From positions 1 to 64,000 of the forward strand of contig CAMDUE010000007.1 of the NCBI GenBank assembly GCA_945877575.1: DNA of 64,000 nucleotides. The letters are read 5' to 3'. Below the pieces are notes generated by a model. The model was given only the letters and a program-made list of their open reading frames with translations, was not told where the DNA came from and ran no database searches. The translations under genes and the position numbers were made by a program. Below are positions 9,396 to 18,827 of the stretch, one piece after another. This stretch comes from Chitinophaga pinensis (GTDB taxonomy: Bacteria; Bacteroidota; Bacteroidia; NS11-12g; UBA955). Positions within the stretch are counted from its first letter, which is position 1, and every line of letters begins with the position of its first letter.

Positions 9396-11804
9396 TTAGA
9401 ATAAAGTGGGCCATTTTTGGGGATTAGACTCGTGCATCATTTGATAAATCTCTGCGAAGACATCATCAATTGAGGGTTTCGAGAAATAATCACCATCGCT
9501 AGAGTAAGCAGGTCTATGTTCTTTGGATGTGATGGTCAGCGGTTTACTATCTAAATATTTGTAACCGTTTTGTACTTCCAAAATCTGTTGCAAAATGAAT
9601 GCTGAAGCACCACCTGGAACATCTTCATCAAATACAACCAAACGATTGGTGTTTTTTAGACTCTCAGCAATGCTGTGGTTAATATCAAAAGGAAGTAGGG
9701 TCTGTACGTCAATAAGTTCTACTCTAATTCCGTATTCAGCGAGCAATTCAATGGCTTGCATAGCAATTCGAACATTTGAACCGTATGTTACCAATGTTAC
9801 ATCTTCCCCAAAACGCAAGGTTTCAGTAACACCCAATGGAACGGTAAAGTCTGCAATGTTCTTGGGCATTTTCTCTTTGCTTCTGTAACCATTCAAGCAC
9901 TCTACTAACAACGCCGGTTCATCGCTTCTCAAAAGAGTATTATACATACCTGCAGCTTGCGTCATAGATCTAGGTACACAAACATGCATTCCGCGTAATG
10001 CATTTATAATCATACCCATAGGTGAACCAGAATGCCAAATTCCTTCCAATCTATGTCCACGAGTTCTTACAATTAATGGAGCTTTTTGTCCGCCCTTGGT
10101 TCTGTATTGTAACGTAGCTAAATCGTCACTCAATGGTTCTAGACCGTACAACAAATAATCGAGGTATTGAATCTCTGCGATGGGTCTCAGTCCTCTCATG
10201 GCTGCTCCAATTCCTTCTCCAATGATGCTCCATTCTCTGATTCCTTTATCGGTAACACGTAATTCGCCAAACTTTTCTTGCAAACCGGAGAATCCTTGAT
10301 TCACATCGCCAATTTTCCCAACGTCTTCACCAAAGGCAAAAATACGAGGGTCGCGTTCCATGTTTGCTTCAAAGCACGCTCTAACTACTTGATATCCATC
10401 AACATGTTCGTCGCTGGTTTCTAACGGGATATGAGGAACTTTGAAGACACTTTCGTTGCTATCGGAATACAGTTTAGAACTGTAACGATCATGGTTATCG
10501 TCTATGAATTTTTTGTGATAATCAAGAAGCGTTTGTTTTTGTGCTTGAGTATTATGGATAGTTACCCTCAACGATTGATTAATGGCAGTTCCCAAATCTC
10601 GTCTGATGGGGTCATTAATAGACAACAATTGTTCTCTGATAGCAGACAACTCAGAAGGAGCGATTTGAGAAGTGATGAGTTGTGTAAGAACTTGGGCAAA
10701 AGACTGTATATCTGTTTTGATATCAGAAACAAAATCTGACCATGCGGCCTTTTGCATTTGTTTAACTTCGTTCAAAGCAGATGCCTCAAGTGCTTCCAAT
10801 GATTCAACGGTGCACAATCCGTTTTCAATGATCCATTGGCGCATTTGGGTGATACAATCAAATTCTATTTCCCAATCGAGGCGTTCTTTTGTTTTATATC
10901 GTTCATGACTTCCAGAAGTTGAGTGACCTTGTGGTTGAGTAACTTCAGTAACGTGAACTAGCACGGGGGTGTGTTTGGTTCGGCAAACATCTGCTGCTTG
11001 CTTATACACATTGCATAGTTCAGCGTAATTCCATCCACGAGCGGTAAAAATTTCCATTCCCACGCCTTTATCGTTGGTTTGGAAACCACTCATGATGGCA
11101 GAAATATTCTCTTTTGCGGTTTGATATTTTGCGGGGACAGAAATTCCGTATCCATCGTCCCAAACGCTCATCAGCATGGGCACTTGCATGACGCAAGCGG
11201 CGTTCATAACTTCCCAGAAAATACCTTCCGAAGTTGAAGCATTTCCAATGGTACCGAAGGCGATTTCTTTTCCTTGGGAAGAAAAATCGTTCATGTTATG
11301 AAGAGCAGGGTTCTCTTTGTACAGCTTAGATGCAAGAGCCAATCCCAACAAACGAGGCATTTGGCCTGCGGTTGGAGAAATATCAGCAGAGACATTGTAT
11401 CTATCGCTTTGACTGAGCCAATTTCCTTGATCATCAAGCAATCGGGTAGCGTAATGTCCGTTCATGCTACGCCCGCCGGAGGCAGGTTCTTTCTCTACCG
11501 ATGCATGCGCATATAATTGAGCAAAAAACTTTTGAACGTCTGAAAGTCCAAGAGCGAACATAAAAGTTTGATCTCTGTAATAGCCGCTTCGCCAATCACC
11601 CTTTTCGAAAACTTTGGCCATGGCCACTTGTGCCACTTCTTTACCGTCACCAAAGATTCCAAATTTGGCTTTACCGGTCAACACTTCCTTCCTACCAATA
11701 AGGGAAGCGTGACGACTTTGAAAAGCAATTTTATAATCGGAAAGTACGGTTGAAACGAATTCTTCCTGAGTAATGTCTGCTGATTTTGTTGCCACTTCTT
11801 GCAT
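9396..11804 (-). CDS. Fused E1 alpha/beta of a 2-oxoacid (branched-chain type) dehydrogenase
   Basis: An 802-residue thiamine-diphosphate enzyme with the alpha part at ~1-370 and the beta part at ~460-802 (FAFGEDVGKIGDVNQGF, AEIQYLDYLLYGLEPL, VVFDEDVPGGASAF). It should decarboxylate a 2-oxoacid and pass the acyl group to a lipoyl E2; branched-chain oxoacids are the most likely substrates. The usual Mg-ThDP motif GDG...N reads GNAS at 187-190 and WDDG at 215-218, so the Asp and Asn appear exchanged. I believe this variant is shared by other Bacteroidota fused E1 proteins, from memory. The start ATG at 11804 follows a perfect -7 box at 11810-11817. Confidence 0.88.
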   Translation of the reverse strand: MQEVATKSADITQEEFVSTVLSDYKIAFQSRHASLIGRKEVLTGKAKFGIFGDGKEVAQVAMAKVFEKGDWRSGYYRDQTFMFALGLSDVQKFFAQLYAHASVEKEPASGGRSMNGHYATRLLDDQGNWLSQSDRYNVSADISPTAGQMPRLLGLALASKLYKENPALHNMNDFSSQGKEIAFGTIGNASTSEGIFWEVMNAACVMQVPMLMSVWDDGYGISVPAKYQTAKENISAIMSGFQTNDKGVGMEIFTARGWNYAELCNVYKQAADVCRTKHTPVLVHVTEVTQPQGHSTSGSHERYKTKERLDWEIEFDCITQMRQWIIENGLCTVESLEALEASALNEVKQMQKAAWSDFVSDIKTDIQSFAQVLTQLITSQIAPSELSAIREQLLSINDPIRRDLGTAINQSLRVTIHNTQAQKQTLLDYHKKFIDDNHDRYSSKLYSDSNESVFKVPHIPLETSDEHVDGYQVVRACFEANMERDPRIFAFGEDVGKIGDVNQGFSGLQEKFGELRVTDKGIREWSIIGEGIGAAMRGLRPIAEIQYLDYLLYGLEPLSDDLATLQYRTKGGQKAPLIVRTRGHRLEGIWHSGSPMGMIINALRGMHVCVPRSMTQAAGMYNTLLRSDEPALLVECLNGYRSKEKMPKNIADFTVPLGVTETLRFGEDVTLVTYGSNVRIAMQAIELLAEYGIRVELIDVQTLLPFDINHSIAESLKNTNRLVVFDEDVPGGASAFILQQILEVQNGYKYLDSKPLTITSKEHRPAYSSDGDYFSKPSIDDVFAEIYQMMHESNPQKWPTLF

Positions 11805-11809
11805 TACTG

Positions 11810-11817
11810 CAAAGATA
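11810..11817 (-). promoter_or_regulatory. -7 box TATCTTTG for the fused E1 gene
   Basis: A perfect TAnnTTTG box (Bacteroidota primary sigma -7 element) ends 5 nt before the E1 start codon at 11804, so the transcript should be leaderless or nearly so. It is arranged back to back with the uvrB box at 11833-11840. Confidence 0.65.
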
Positions 11818-11832
11818 CGAAAAAATATAGCC

Positions 11833-11840
11833 TAACTTTG
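11833..11840 (+). promoter_or_regulatory. -7 box TAACTTTG for uvrB
   Basis: A perfect TAnnTTTG box sits 9 nt before the ATG at 11850. It supports 11850 as the uvrB start, because the alternative ATG at 11799 would lie upstream of the promoter. Confidence 0.7.
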
Positions 11841-11849
11841 TACAACACC

Positions 11850-13883
11850 ATGCCTGAATTCCAACTAGTATCCAATTTTGAACCCAAAGGCGATCAGCCA
11901 GACGCCATAAAACAGTTGGTTCAAGGAATTGAAAATGGACATAGGGCACAAACTTTATTGGGAGTTACTGGATCTGGAAAAACTTTTACCATAGCCAATG
12001 TAATAGAGCAGGTAAATAGACCTATCTTAGTTCTGTCACACAATAAAACGCTGGTTGCTCAATTGTATGGTGAGTTCAAGCAGTTCTTCCCCAATAATGC
12101 GGTTGAATATTTCGTGAGCTACTACGATTACTACCAACCCGAAGCATTCATTCCCACAACCAATACCTATATAGAGAAAGACCTTAACATCAACGATGAA
12201 ATTGAGAAAATGCGTCTGCGAACCGTTTCGACTCTTCTTTCAGGTAGGCGTGATGTCATTGTTGTGGCTTCTGTGAGTTGTATTTATGGTGCCGGAAACC
12301 CTTCAGATTATGAAAATACCATCATTCGCTTGAGCGAAGGGATGCATATTTCTCGTCAACAATTGTTGTATCGATTGGTTGAGAGTTTGTATTCTCGAAC
12401 CACTGTCGAATTTAAAAGAGGTACTTTTAGAGTTAAAGGCGATACCGTTGACGTGCATTTGGCGTACAACGACTTTGCATACCGCATCAGTTTCTTTGGG
12501 GACGAAATTGAGGAGATCTACAGTTTTGAACCAGAAACTGGCAGAAAGATTGATTCACTATTAGATTGTGCCATCTATCCCGCTCAAATTTATGTTTCGC
12601 CAAGAGATCGTTTGCAAGATGTAATTTACAAAATTCAAGATGATTTGGTGCTTCAAATGGAGTTCTTCCAACAGCAACAGCGATTTTTAGAAGCCAAACG
12701 TCTAGAGGAGAGGGTAAATTTTGACCTTGAGATGATTCGTGAACTGGGTTATTGCAACGGAATTGAAAACTACTCCAGGTATTTTGATCGCAGAAATCCG
12801 GGCGATAGGCCTTTCTGTTTGTTGGATTATTTTCCGAAGGACTTTTTATTGGTGGTAGACGAAAGTCACGTAACCATCCCGCAAATTCGCGCCATGTATG
12901 GCGGCGATAGAAGTCGAAAAATCAATTTGGTTGAATACGGATTTCGATTGCCAGCAGCCATGGATAACCGTCCATTGCAATTTGAAGAATTCTATTCGGT
13001 TGTCAATCAGTCTATTTATGTCACTGCAACCCCTGCTGAGTTTGAGATTGTAGAATCAGAAGGCGTCATTGTTGAGCAATTGATTCGTCCCACGGGTTTG
13101 CTCGATCCGGAAATTGAAGTACGTCCTTTAGATACTCAAGTGGATGACTTGATTGGAGAAATTGACGAGCGCATCAAGATGGGCGATAGGATTTTAGTAA
13201 CTACGTTGACCAAAAGAATGGCCGAAGAGTTATCGAAATATTTGGCCAGACTCAACATCAAAGTTGGTTATATCCACTCCGAAGTGAAAACATTGGAAAG
13301 GGTTGAAATTCTTCGAAACTTACGACTTGGTGGAATTGATGTTTTGATTGGAGTCAATTTGCTCCGCGAAGGACTGGATTTACCAGAAGTTTCTTTGGTT
13401 GCGATTATGGATGCAGATAAAGAGGGATTTTTACGCAGTGTTACAAGTTTGGTTCAAACCATTGGTCGTGCAGCGCGAAATGACCGAGGAAAGGTGATTA
13501 TGTATGCCGATAAAATGACTAAAAGTATGGAAATAACCATCCGTGAAACCAACCGTCGAAGGGAAAGACAAATGGAATACAATACGGAACACGGCATTAC
13601 TCCAAGGACGGTCAGAAAAACGCGCGAAGAGATTTTCAAACAAACATCGGTAGCTGATTCTATGGCATCTGACAACGATAAAGCATATAAAGTCTTCTTG
13701 GAAGATTCTGGAGCGGTTGCTGCAGATCCCATTGTTCAATTTATGGATAAAAACGCGTTGCAGAAAGCCATCCAAAAGACGGAAAAAGACATGTATAAAG
13801 CTGCCAAGAACATGGAGTTTATGGAAGCTGCTCGCCTGAGAGATGAGTTAGATGCTATGAAATTAAAACTTCAGGAAGTTTAA
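11850..13883 (+). CDS. uvrB: Excinuclease ABC subunit B
   Basis: A 677-residue DNA-damage recognition helicase of nucleotide excision repair. Visible are the Walker A motif GVTGSGKT at 38-45, the beta-hairpin region YYDYYQPEAFIP, the DESH box at 337-340, helicase motif VI QTIGRAARN, and a C-terminal UVR domain (FMEAARLRDELDAMK) that contacts UvrC. The start is set at ATG 11850 because the protein then begins MPEFQLVSNFEPKGDQP, as UvrB proteins do, and because the -7 box lies just upstream. A longer frame opening at 11799 is discarded. Its last bases overlap the convergent DUF4249 gene by 4 bp. Confidence 0.97.
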   Translation: MPEFQLVSNFEPKGDQPDAIKQLVQGIENGHRAQTLLGVTGSGKTFTIANVIEQVNRPILVLSHNKTLVAQLYGEFKQFFPNNAVEYFVSYYDYYQPEAFIPTTNTYIEKDLNINDEIEKMRLRTVSTLLSGRRDVIVVASVSCIYGAGNPSDYENTIIRLSEGMHISRQQLLYRLVESLYSRTTVEFKRGTFRVKGDTVDVHLAYNDFAYRISFFGDEIEEIYSFEPETGRKIDSLLDCAIYPAQIYVSPRDRLQDVIYKIQDDLVLQMEFFQQQQRFLEAKRLEERVNFDLEMIRELGYCNGIENYSRYFDRRNPGDRPFCLLDYFPKDFLLVVDESHVTIPQIRAMYGGDRSRKINLVEYGFRLPAAMDNRPLQFEEFYSVVNQSIYVTATPAEFEIVESEGVIVEQLIRPTGLLDPEIEVRPLDTQVDDLIGEIDERIKMGDRILVTTLTKRMAEELSKYLARLNIKVGYIHSEVKTLERVEILRNLRLGGIDVLIGVNLLREGLDLPEVSLVAIMDADKEGFLRSVTSLVQTIGRAARNDRGKVIMYADKMTKSMEITIRETNRRRERQMEYNTEHGITPRTVRKTREEIFKQTSVADSMASDNDKAYKVFLEDSGAVAADPIVQFMDKNALQKAIQKTEKDMYKAAKNMEFMEAARLRDELDAMKLKLQEV

Positions 13884-14782
13884 AATTCCTTTATTCTTAT
13901 TTCAGCACTGCGCACATCGCTGATACAGAAAAAGCCAGCAACCCCTCGTTCCATATTTTTATTCAAAGGAATGATGTTAGATTGAATATTTACTGGAGGA
14001 GTAGCAAATAAGCCGCCATTGTTACGTTCATTCACGATCAAATTGAACCAGAAAAATGCCTCTAAAGTGATGGAATGTACTTCAACGCGCACCTTTTCTC
14101 CGTCTCTGTAAGGCCTTAGAAATTGGTTGATTCCTGAAAATCTAATAGGGTAAATAAATAATCCTCCGTCTTGACCGTTAGAATTATTACCCATGTCTTG
14201 AGAGATGTTCAAATTTCTAATATCGTTGAGAAAGGTATCATTTCTGAAAGTTTTCACCCAATAAAAATTACCCATTCCAGGCAAATCATTGGCAAAAAGT
14301 TCTACGTATTTACCAGAGTCTATGAAGGGAGGTCCGTTTCCTTCTACAGGGACAGCGCTCAAACTGTCTATAACACTTACAGTTGGGTTCAATCGACAAG
14401 CACTGATTAGAGTATCACCACGATGAATGATGATTAAGGCGTATTGTCTGCCTACTTGAAAAGTATCTCCGGTGGAGGGTTTAGGTGTCCATTCATAAAC
14501 ACCGCTGTCTTTATGGATAAATGGGAAAATTTTAAAATTGCTAGCGCTGGTATCTGCAATGAGTACCGTTGCATCAGAAATAAAGGGCTCAGTTCCTGGG
14601 GTGGCAAAGTATGGAACACTCTCGGTTAGTGTGATTTGTTGGGTAGTATCTAGGTTGTTTACAAAAGCATCAACTACGATTTTCTTTTGTTTCTGGTCTA
14701 CGTTTACGTCAATAATGTCTTCGCACGAAGTTGATAAAAATCCAAAAGCTGATAATATGAATAACGCTCTAAGTAATTTCAT
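13880..14782 (-). CDS. DUF4249 family lipoprotein
   Basis: A 300-residue lipoprotein starting MKLLRALFILSAFGFLSTSC, with the acylated Cys at 20 followed by EDIIDVNVD. This is the usual N-terminus of DUF4249 proteins, which accompany TonB-dependent receptors in Bacteroidota and have no established function. The start at 14782 gives a clean signal peptide; the frame is open 16 codons further upstream, but that would bury the signal. Its ATG follows the TonB receptor stop codon after one base (TAACATG arrangement), so the two should be translationally coupled and work together at the outer membrane. Confidence 0.88.
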   Translation of the reverse strand: MKLLRALFILSAFGFLSTSCEDIIDVNVDQKQKKIVVDAFVNNLDTTQQITLTESVPYFATPGTEPFISDATVLIADTSASNFKIFPFIHKDSGVYEWTPKPSTGDTFQVGRQYALIIIHRGDTLISACRLNPTVSVIDSLSAVPVEGNGPPFIDSGKYVELFANDLPGMGNFYWVKTFRNDTFLNDIRNLNISQDMGNNSNGQDGGLFIYPIRFSGINQFLRPYRDGEKVRVEVHSITLEAFFWFNLIVNERNNGGLFATPPVNIQSNIIPLNKNMERGVAGFFCISDVRSAEIRIKEF

Positions 14783-14783
14783 G

Positions 14784-17147
14784 TTAGTTCCATTTAAAAT
14801 TGTAAGAAATAGCGGGTACAATGCTACCAATTACGCTGAATTGGATGGCTTTATTCATGCCCGTATTTTCGTGATTGGTTGAGAAATATATGGAGAAAGG
14901 ATTTCTTCGGTTGTAGGCATTGTAAACCGAGAACACCCAGTTGGTTTCCCATTTCCCTTTTTTCTTTTTAGTATAAGTAGCTGACAAATCGAGTCTATGA
15001 TAATAGGGATTGCGAATGTTGTTTCGTGCATTGCTTCCAGCATCTGGCACGGTGTAACCTTGAACGGTATATTGACCAGTGTAAAAGGTGGTTGGTGTAC
15101 CTGAGCTCAAAACAAAGTTGGCCGCAAAGTCCCAAGATTTGTTGTGCTGATATTGCGCTACAACGTATAAATTGTGGAGTCTGTCGAACCTGCTTGGGTA
15201 CCATTCGTTGTCATTGATTCCGTTAGATTGTCTTTCACTTCTAGAAAGTGTATAGCTAATCCATCCAGTCAGTTTACCTGTGCTTTTCTTCAAGTAAGCT
15301 TCCAAGCCGTATGCTCTTCCTACACCGTTTATCAATTCTCCTTCGAGATATTCATTGAGTAAAAGGTTGGCACCATCAACATAGTCTACTTGATTTTGAA
15401 GGTCTTTGTAGTAAGTTTCAAAGGAGCTCTCGAATTCATATCCCCCGAGAGTGAAATTCTTAAAATACCCAATGGTGTATTGATCTGCCAATTCGGGCTT
15501 AATGTTGTTTGTGGATAGTGACCACACATCAAAAGGTACGCTTGCTGCGGTGTTCGAAATGAGGTGGAGATACTGTACCATACGGTTATAACCACCTTTG
15601 ATGGATGCAGATTTATTCAATTGATATTTGAATCCCAAACGAGGTTCAGGGTTGATGTAATTGGTAATTACTTCATTGTCACCGGCTTGCCAAACGGAAT
15701 CCACAAATCTTCTCTGACCCGGAGCAAATGGTTCGCGGTAGTTATATACATTGCTTTTGCCCAGATATAAGAATTGACTGATTCTTAGTCCAACACGAAG
15801 AGAAAATCTTCCGGTACTGTTAAAATCTTCTGTCAAGTAGACCGCATTTTCCAATCCAAATTTATCGGGTAAGCTGAAATTATTGGAGCCCAAACTATTT
15901 TTTGCAATGGCATTTCCAGGACGGAGAATATAATAAGTACTTTGAAAACCAGCCCCCAATTCATTTTTTGGGTTCAGGTAATATTTAACATCTGATTTTA
16001 AACTGTTATTAAAAATGTAGGATGTCCAGTTAAAGCTGAGGTCATCACCATTTGAGAATTCTAGGTTATATCGGTATCTGCTGTAATAATAAGTAACGTT
16101 AGAAAATAAGCGTTTGTTGAAAACATGATTCCAACGGGCAGTTACAGTATTGTTGCCCCATTTTACACCAAAGGCATCTGCGGCATAAAAAATATCATCG
16201 CCAGCATAGGAAGATATAAAAAAACGGTTGCGTTTGTTTTGATAATTGAACTTAGTGGTTAAATCATAAAAATAGAATTGACTACCTTTCAAATCTTCAT
16301 TCAAAAAGGGAGCTGCCAAGACGTCGATGTAACTTCTTCTTCCAGAAACCAAAAAGCTGGCTTTGTTTTTCAACAAAGGACCTTCAAGGGTTAATCTAGA
16401 AAATATGGTACCTACACCACCACTGCCTTGATAGGTTTTATTGTTCCCATCTTTGGTAGTAACGTCTAAAACTGAACTCAATCTTCCGCCGTAGTTGGAG
16501 GGGATTCCACCTTTAATGAGTTGAACGTCTTTAACTGCATCAGGATTGAAAATACTGAAAAAACCAAATAGGTGGGCCGAGTTAAATACTGGAGCATCAT
16601 CCATCAGAACTAAGTTTTGATCAATAGATCCACCTCGTACATTAAAACCAGAGGCGCCTTCACCTACTGTTGTTACACCGGGTAGAAGTTGAATGCTTTT
16701 AATTACATCTGCCTCACCTAGAAAAGCAGGTATTTTTTTAATAACCTTACCTGAAAGGGATTGCGTTGAAATGTCAATCTTCTTGACGTTGTCATTTTTC
16801 TTGGCTCGTACATTAACCTCTCCAATGTCTTCTGCTTTCGGAGCTAATTCAATGTTGAGTTCTAAGTTTTCAATAAGGCTGATGCTAAGTAGTTTTGGTT
16901 CAAAATCAGCAGAGTTTACTCTGAAATTGTAGGTGCCCATTTTTATAGTTATGCTGTAGAAACCATAACTATTGGAACTGACAGTAGCTCCAGATGTGAT
17001 TTCGGTTATTTGGACACCTTTGATGGATTCTCCATTCAAACTGTCTTTAACAAAACCGCTCAAAGTAAAAGATTGCCCGAATGCTGAATTTACAAAAGGG
17101 GCTGAAAATAAAATAAATGTTACAACAAAAGTCTTAAGAGTCCTCAT
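14784..17147 (-). CDS. TonB-dependent receptor with carboxypeptidase-regulatory-like domain
   Basis: A 787-residue outer-membrane receptor. A signal peptide (MRTLKTFVVTFILFSAPF...FGQ) is followed by a CarboxypepD_reg-like domain (SGFVKDSLNGESIKGVQI, residues ~28-110), a plug (IQLLPGVTTVGEGASGFNVR with VLMDDAPVFNSAHLFG) and a long beta-barrel. The barrel strands end at the C-terminus with aromatic residues (SYNFKWN). The ligand is unknown. The start is placed at 17147 because it begins the signal peptide and follows a -7 box at 17166-17173; the in-frame codon at 17168 lies on that box. It forms an operon with the DUF4249 lipoprotein immediately downstream. Confidence 0.92.
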   Translation of the reverse strand: MRTLKTFVVTFILFSAPFVNSAFGQSFTLSGFVKDSLNGESIKGVQITEITSGATVSSNSYGFYSITIKMGTYNFRVNSADFEPKLLSISLIENLELNIELAPKAEDIGEVNVRAKKNDNVKKIDISTQSLSGKVIKKIPAFLGEADVIKSIQLLPGVTTVGEGASGFNVRGGSIDQNLVLMDDAPVFNSAHLFGFFSIFNPDAVKDVQLIKGGIPSNYGGRLSSVLDVTTKDGNNKTYQGSGGVGTIFSRLTLEGPLLKNKASFLVSGRRSYIDVLAAPFLNEDLKGSQFYFYDLTTKFNYQNKRNRFFISSYAGDDIFYAADAFGVKWGNNTVTARWNHVFNKRLFSNVTYYYSRYRYNLEFSNGDDLSFNWTSYIFNNSLKSDVKYYLNPKNELGAGFQSTYYILRPGNAIAKNSLGSNNFSLPDKFGLENAVYLTEDFNSTGRFSLRVGLRISQFLYLGKSNVYNYREPFAPGQRRFVDSVWQAGDNEVITNYINPEPRLGFKYQLNKSASIKGGYNRMVQYLHLISNTAASVPFDVWSLSTNNIKPELADQYTIGYFKNFTLGGYEFESSFETYYKDLQNQVDYVDGANLLLNEYLEGELINGVGRAYGLEAYLKKSTGKLTGWISYTLSRSERQSNGINDNEWYPSRFDRLHNLYVVAQYQHNKSWDFAANFVLSSGTPTTFYTGQYTVQGYTVPDAGSNARNNIRNPYYHRLDLSATYTKKKKGKWETNWVFSVYNAYNRRNPFSIYFSTNHENTGMNKAIQFSVIGSIVPAISYNFKWN

Positions 17148-17165
17148 ACATGCGCTCACGGCGTG

Positions 17166-17173
17166 CAAAAGTA
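17166..17173 (-). promoter_or_regulatory. -7 box TACTTTTG for the TonB receptor/DUF4249 operon
   Basis: A perfect TAnnTTTG box 18 nt before the ATG at 17147, in the gap behind gltA. A short CCCTTAAGGG palindrome (17175-17184) lies immediately upstream of it. Confidence 0.6.
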
Positions 17174-17232
17174 ACCCTTAAGGGACTTTGAAAGTTTTGG
17201 AAACGAGGAAAATAGGAAAAAATCCGCTGAAA

Positions 17233-18525
17233 TTAAGCTCTATCGTTCATTCTAACAAAGGGTCGTGGAGCAGCACCAGTGTAAATTTGACGGGGGCGTG
17301 CAATAGGTTGCTTGTCGGTGCGCATTTCCTGCCACTGTGCAATCCAACCGGGTAAACGTCCCAAAGCAAATAGAACGGTAAAGAAGTCGGTAGGGAAACC
17401 TAAAGCTCTGTAGATGATACCTGAGTAGAAATCAACGTTCGGGAATAATTTACGTTCTATGAAATAGGGATCATTCAAAGCCGCTTCTTCCAATTTTTTA
17501 GCAATTTCTAGAATTGGGTCATTCACACCTAATTTATCTAGTACATCATCGCAAGCTTTCTTGATGATTTTAGCTCTTGGATCGAAGTTTTTGTAAACGC
17601 GGTGTCCGAAGCCCATCAAACGGAAAGGATCATTTTTATCTTTAGCCTTATTGATGTACTTTTCAACATCACCACCGTCATTCTTAATATCTTCTAACAT
17701 TTCCAGTACCTCTTGGTTTGCACCACCGTGCAAAGGACCCCAAAGAGCATTGATACCTGCAGAGATGCTGCTGTATAAGTTTGCTTGAGAGCTACCTACC
17801 ACACGCACGGTACTAGCAGAACAGTTTTGTTCGTGATCGGCGTGTAGAATGAGCAATTTATTCATTGCATCAACAATCACGGGATCAGCCATATAACTTG
17901 GGTCTGCAACTTGACCAAAAGTCATGTTCAGGAAGTTGGTTACGTAGTCTAATTTATTATTAGGATATACCAACGGGTGACCATGGCGTTTTTTGTAGAT
18001 CATAGCACAGATGGTTGGCATTTTAGCCATCAAACGAATGATGGTTCTTTTTACTGCTTCTTCTGGACGATTGGGATCTAAAGATTTTGGGTAATAAAGA
18101 CTTAACGAAGAAATCATGCTGCTCAACTGACCCATAGGGTGACTACCCGTTGGGAAAGCTTTAAACATCGCTTCAAGTCCTTCGTTTACCAAAGTATGCT
18201 CAGAAATTTTAGCTTCAAATTCTACAAGTTGTTCTGCTGTAGGCAGTTCACCGTTTAAAATTAGATAAGAAACTTCCAAAAAGCTACAATTTGCAGCCAA
18301 ATCTTCAATGTCGTAGCCTCTGTGGCGAAGAATACCCAATTCACCATCCAAAAAGGTAATTCCACTGGTAGTAGCACCTGTGTTTTTAAATCCAGAGTCT
18401 AAAGTGATATAACCGGTTAAGTCGCGTAATTTTCCAATATCAATGGCTTTTTCGCCCTCTGAACCAGTGATTACGGGTAATTCGAACTCGTTTCCTTCTA
18501 AGATGATTTTGGCTTTTTCTGACAT
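17233..18525 (-). CDS. gltA: Citrate synthase
   Basis: A 430-residue type II citrate synthase, which condenses acetyl-CoA with oxaloacetate at the entry to the TCA cycle. The catalytic triad is present: His266 in GPLHGGANQE, His308 in FGHRVYKNFDPRA and Asp365 in VDFYSGI. The length and the N-terminal small domain are those of the hexameric, NADH-sensitive bacterial type. A perfect -7 box at 18553-18560 lies in the 37-bp gap before it, so it should have its own promoter even though the genes upstream run in the same direction. Confidence 0.97.
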   Translation of the reverse strand: MSEKAKIILEGNEFELPVITGSEGEKAIDIGKLRDLTGYITLDSGFKNTGATTSGITFLDGELGILRHRGYDIEDLAANCSFLEVSYLILNGELPTAEQLVEFEAKISEHTLVNEGLEAMFKAFPTGSHPMGQLSSMISSLSLYYPKSLDPNRPEEAVKRTIIRLMAKMPTICAMIYKKRHGHPLVYPNNKLDYVTNFLNMTFGQVADPSYMADPVIVDAMNKLLILHADHEQNCSASTVRVVGSSQANLYSSISAGINALWGPLHGGANQEVLEMLEDIKNDGGDVEKYINKAKDKNDPFRLMGFGHRVYKNFDPRAKIIKKACDDVLDKLGVNDPILEIAKKLEEAALNDPYFIERKLFPNVDFYSGIIYRALGFPTDFFTVLFALGRLPGWIAQWQEMRTDKQPIARPRQIYTGAAPRPFVRMNDRA

Positions 18526-18552
18526 ATTCTTTGGTGAATTTCTAGGTTTTTA

Positions 18553-18560
18553 CAAATATA
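18553..18560 (-). promoter_or_regulatory. -7 box TATATTTG for gltA
   Basis: A perfect TAnnTTTG box 27 nt before the gltA ATG, just after the stop codon of the small upstream gene. It would give a leader of about 20 nt. Confidence 0.6.
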
Positions 18561-18562
18561 CT

Positions 18563-18823
18563 TTAATTTGATTTGGCTTCCAACACTTCATAACCTTTTG
18601 CGGTCAACTGAAATCGAGTTTGCAGTATTTGATCAACGTTAAAAGTGAGTCGTTGATTGTTCGACAGATCAAGGGTTTTGACATAACGGTAGTGCAATAA
18701 TTGCTTGACAATATCTATCACAACAGGTCGACTGAGATTAATTTCTTCGACGACCTGTTGCAAAGTTTCGACGTGAATCAAACGATTCATCACCAATAGC
18801 TCGTCTTCCCCTATTTCAATCAT
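18563..18823 (-). CDS. Small hypothetical protein, possibly winged-helix
   Basis: An 86-residue protein that I do not recognise. It has no signal peptide or membrane segment. The segment LQQVVEEINLSRPVVIDIVKQLLHYRYVKTLD could form a helix-turn-helix followed by a wing, and the C-terminal RFQLTAKGYEVLE resembles winged-helix ends. It starts 4 bp after the lysS stop codon, so it is probably cotranslated with lysS. DNA binding is a guess from secondary-structure pattern alone. Confidence 0.6.
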   Translation of the reverse strand: MIEIGEDELLVMNRLIHVETLQQVVEEINLSRPVVIDIVKQLLHYRYVKTLDLSNNQRLTFNVDQILQTRFQLTAKGYEVLEAKSN

Positions 18824-18827
18824 GGAA

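Noticed and set aside
11799-11849. Longer uvrB start at 11799
   Set aside because: It would add 17 non-conserved residues and lie upstream of the perfect -7 box at 11833-11840.
14783-14830. Longer start for the DUF4249 lipoprotein
   Set aside because: The extra 16 residues precede and would bury the lipoprotein signal sequence, and overlap the receptor gene.
17175-17184. CCCTTAAGGG as a terminator for gltA-side transcripts
   Set aside because: There is no loop and no T run; a hairpin cannot form from it.
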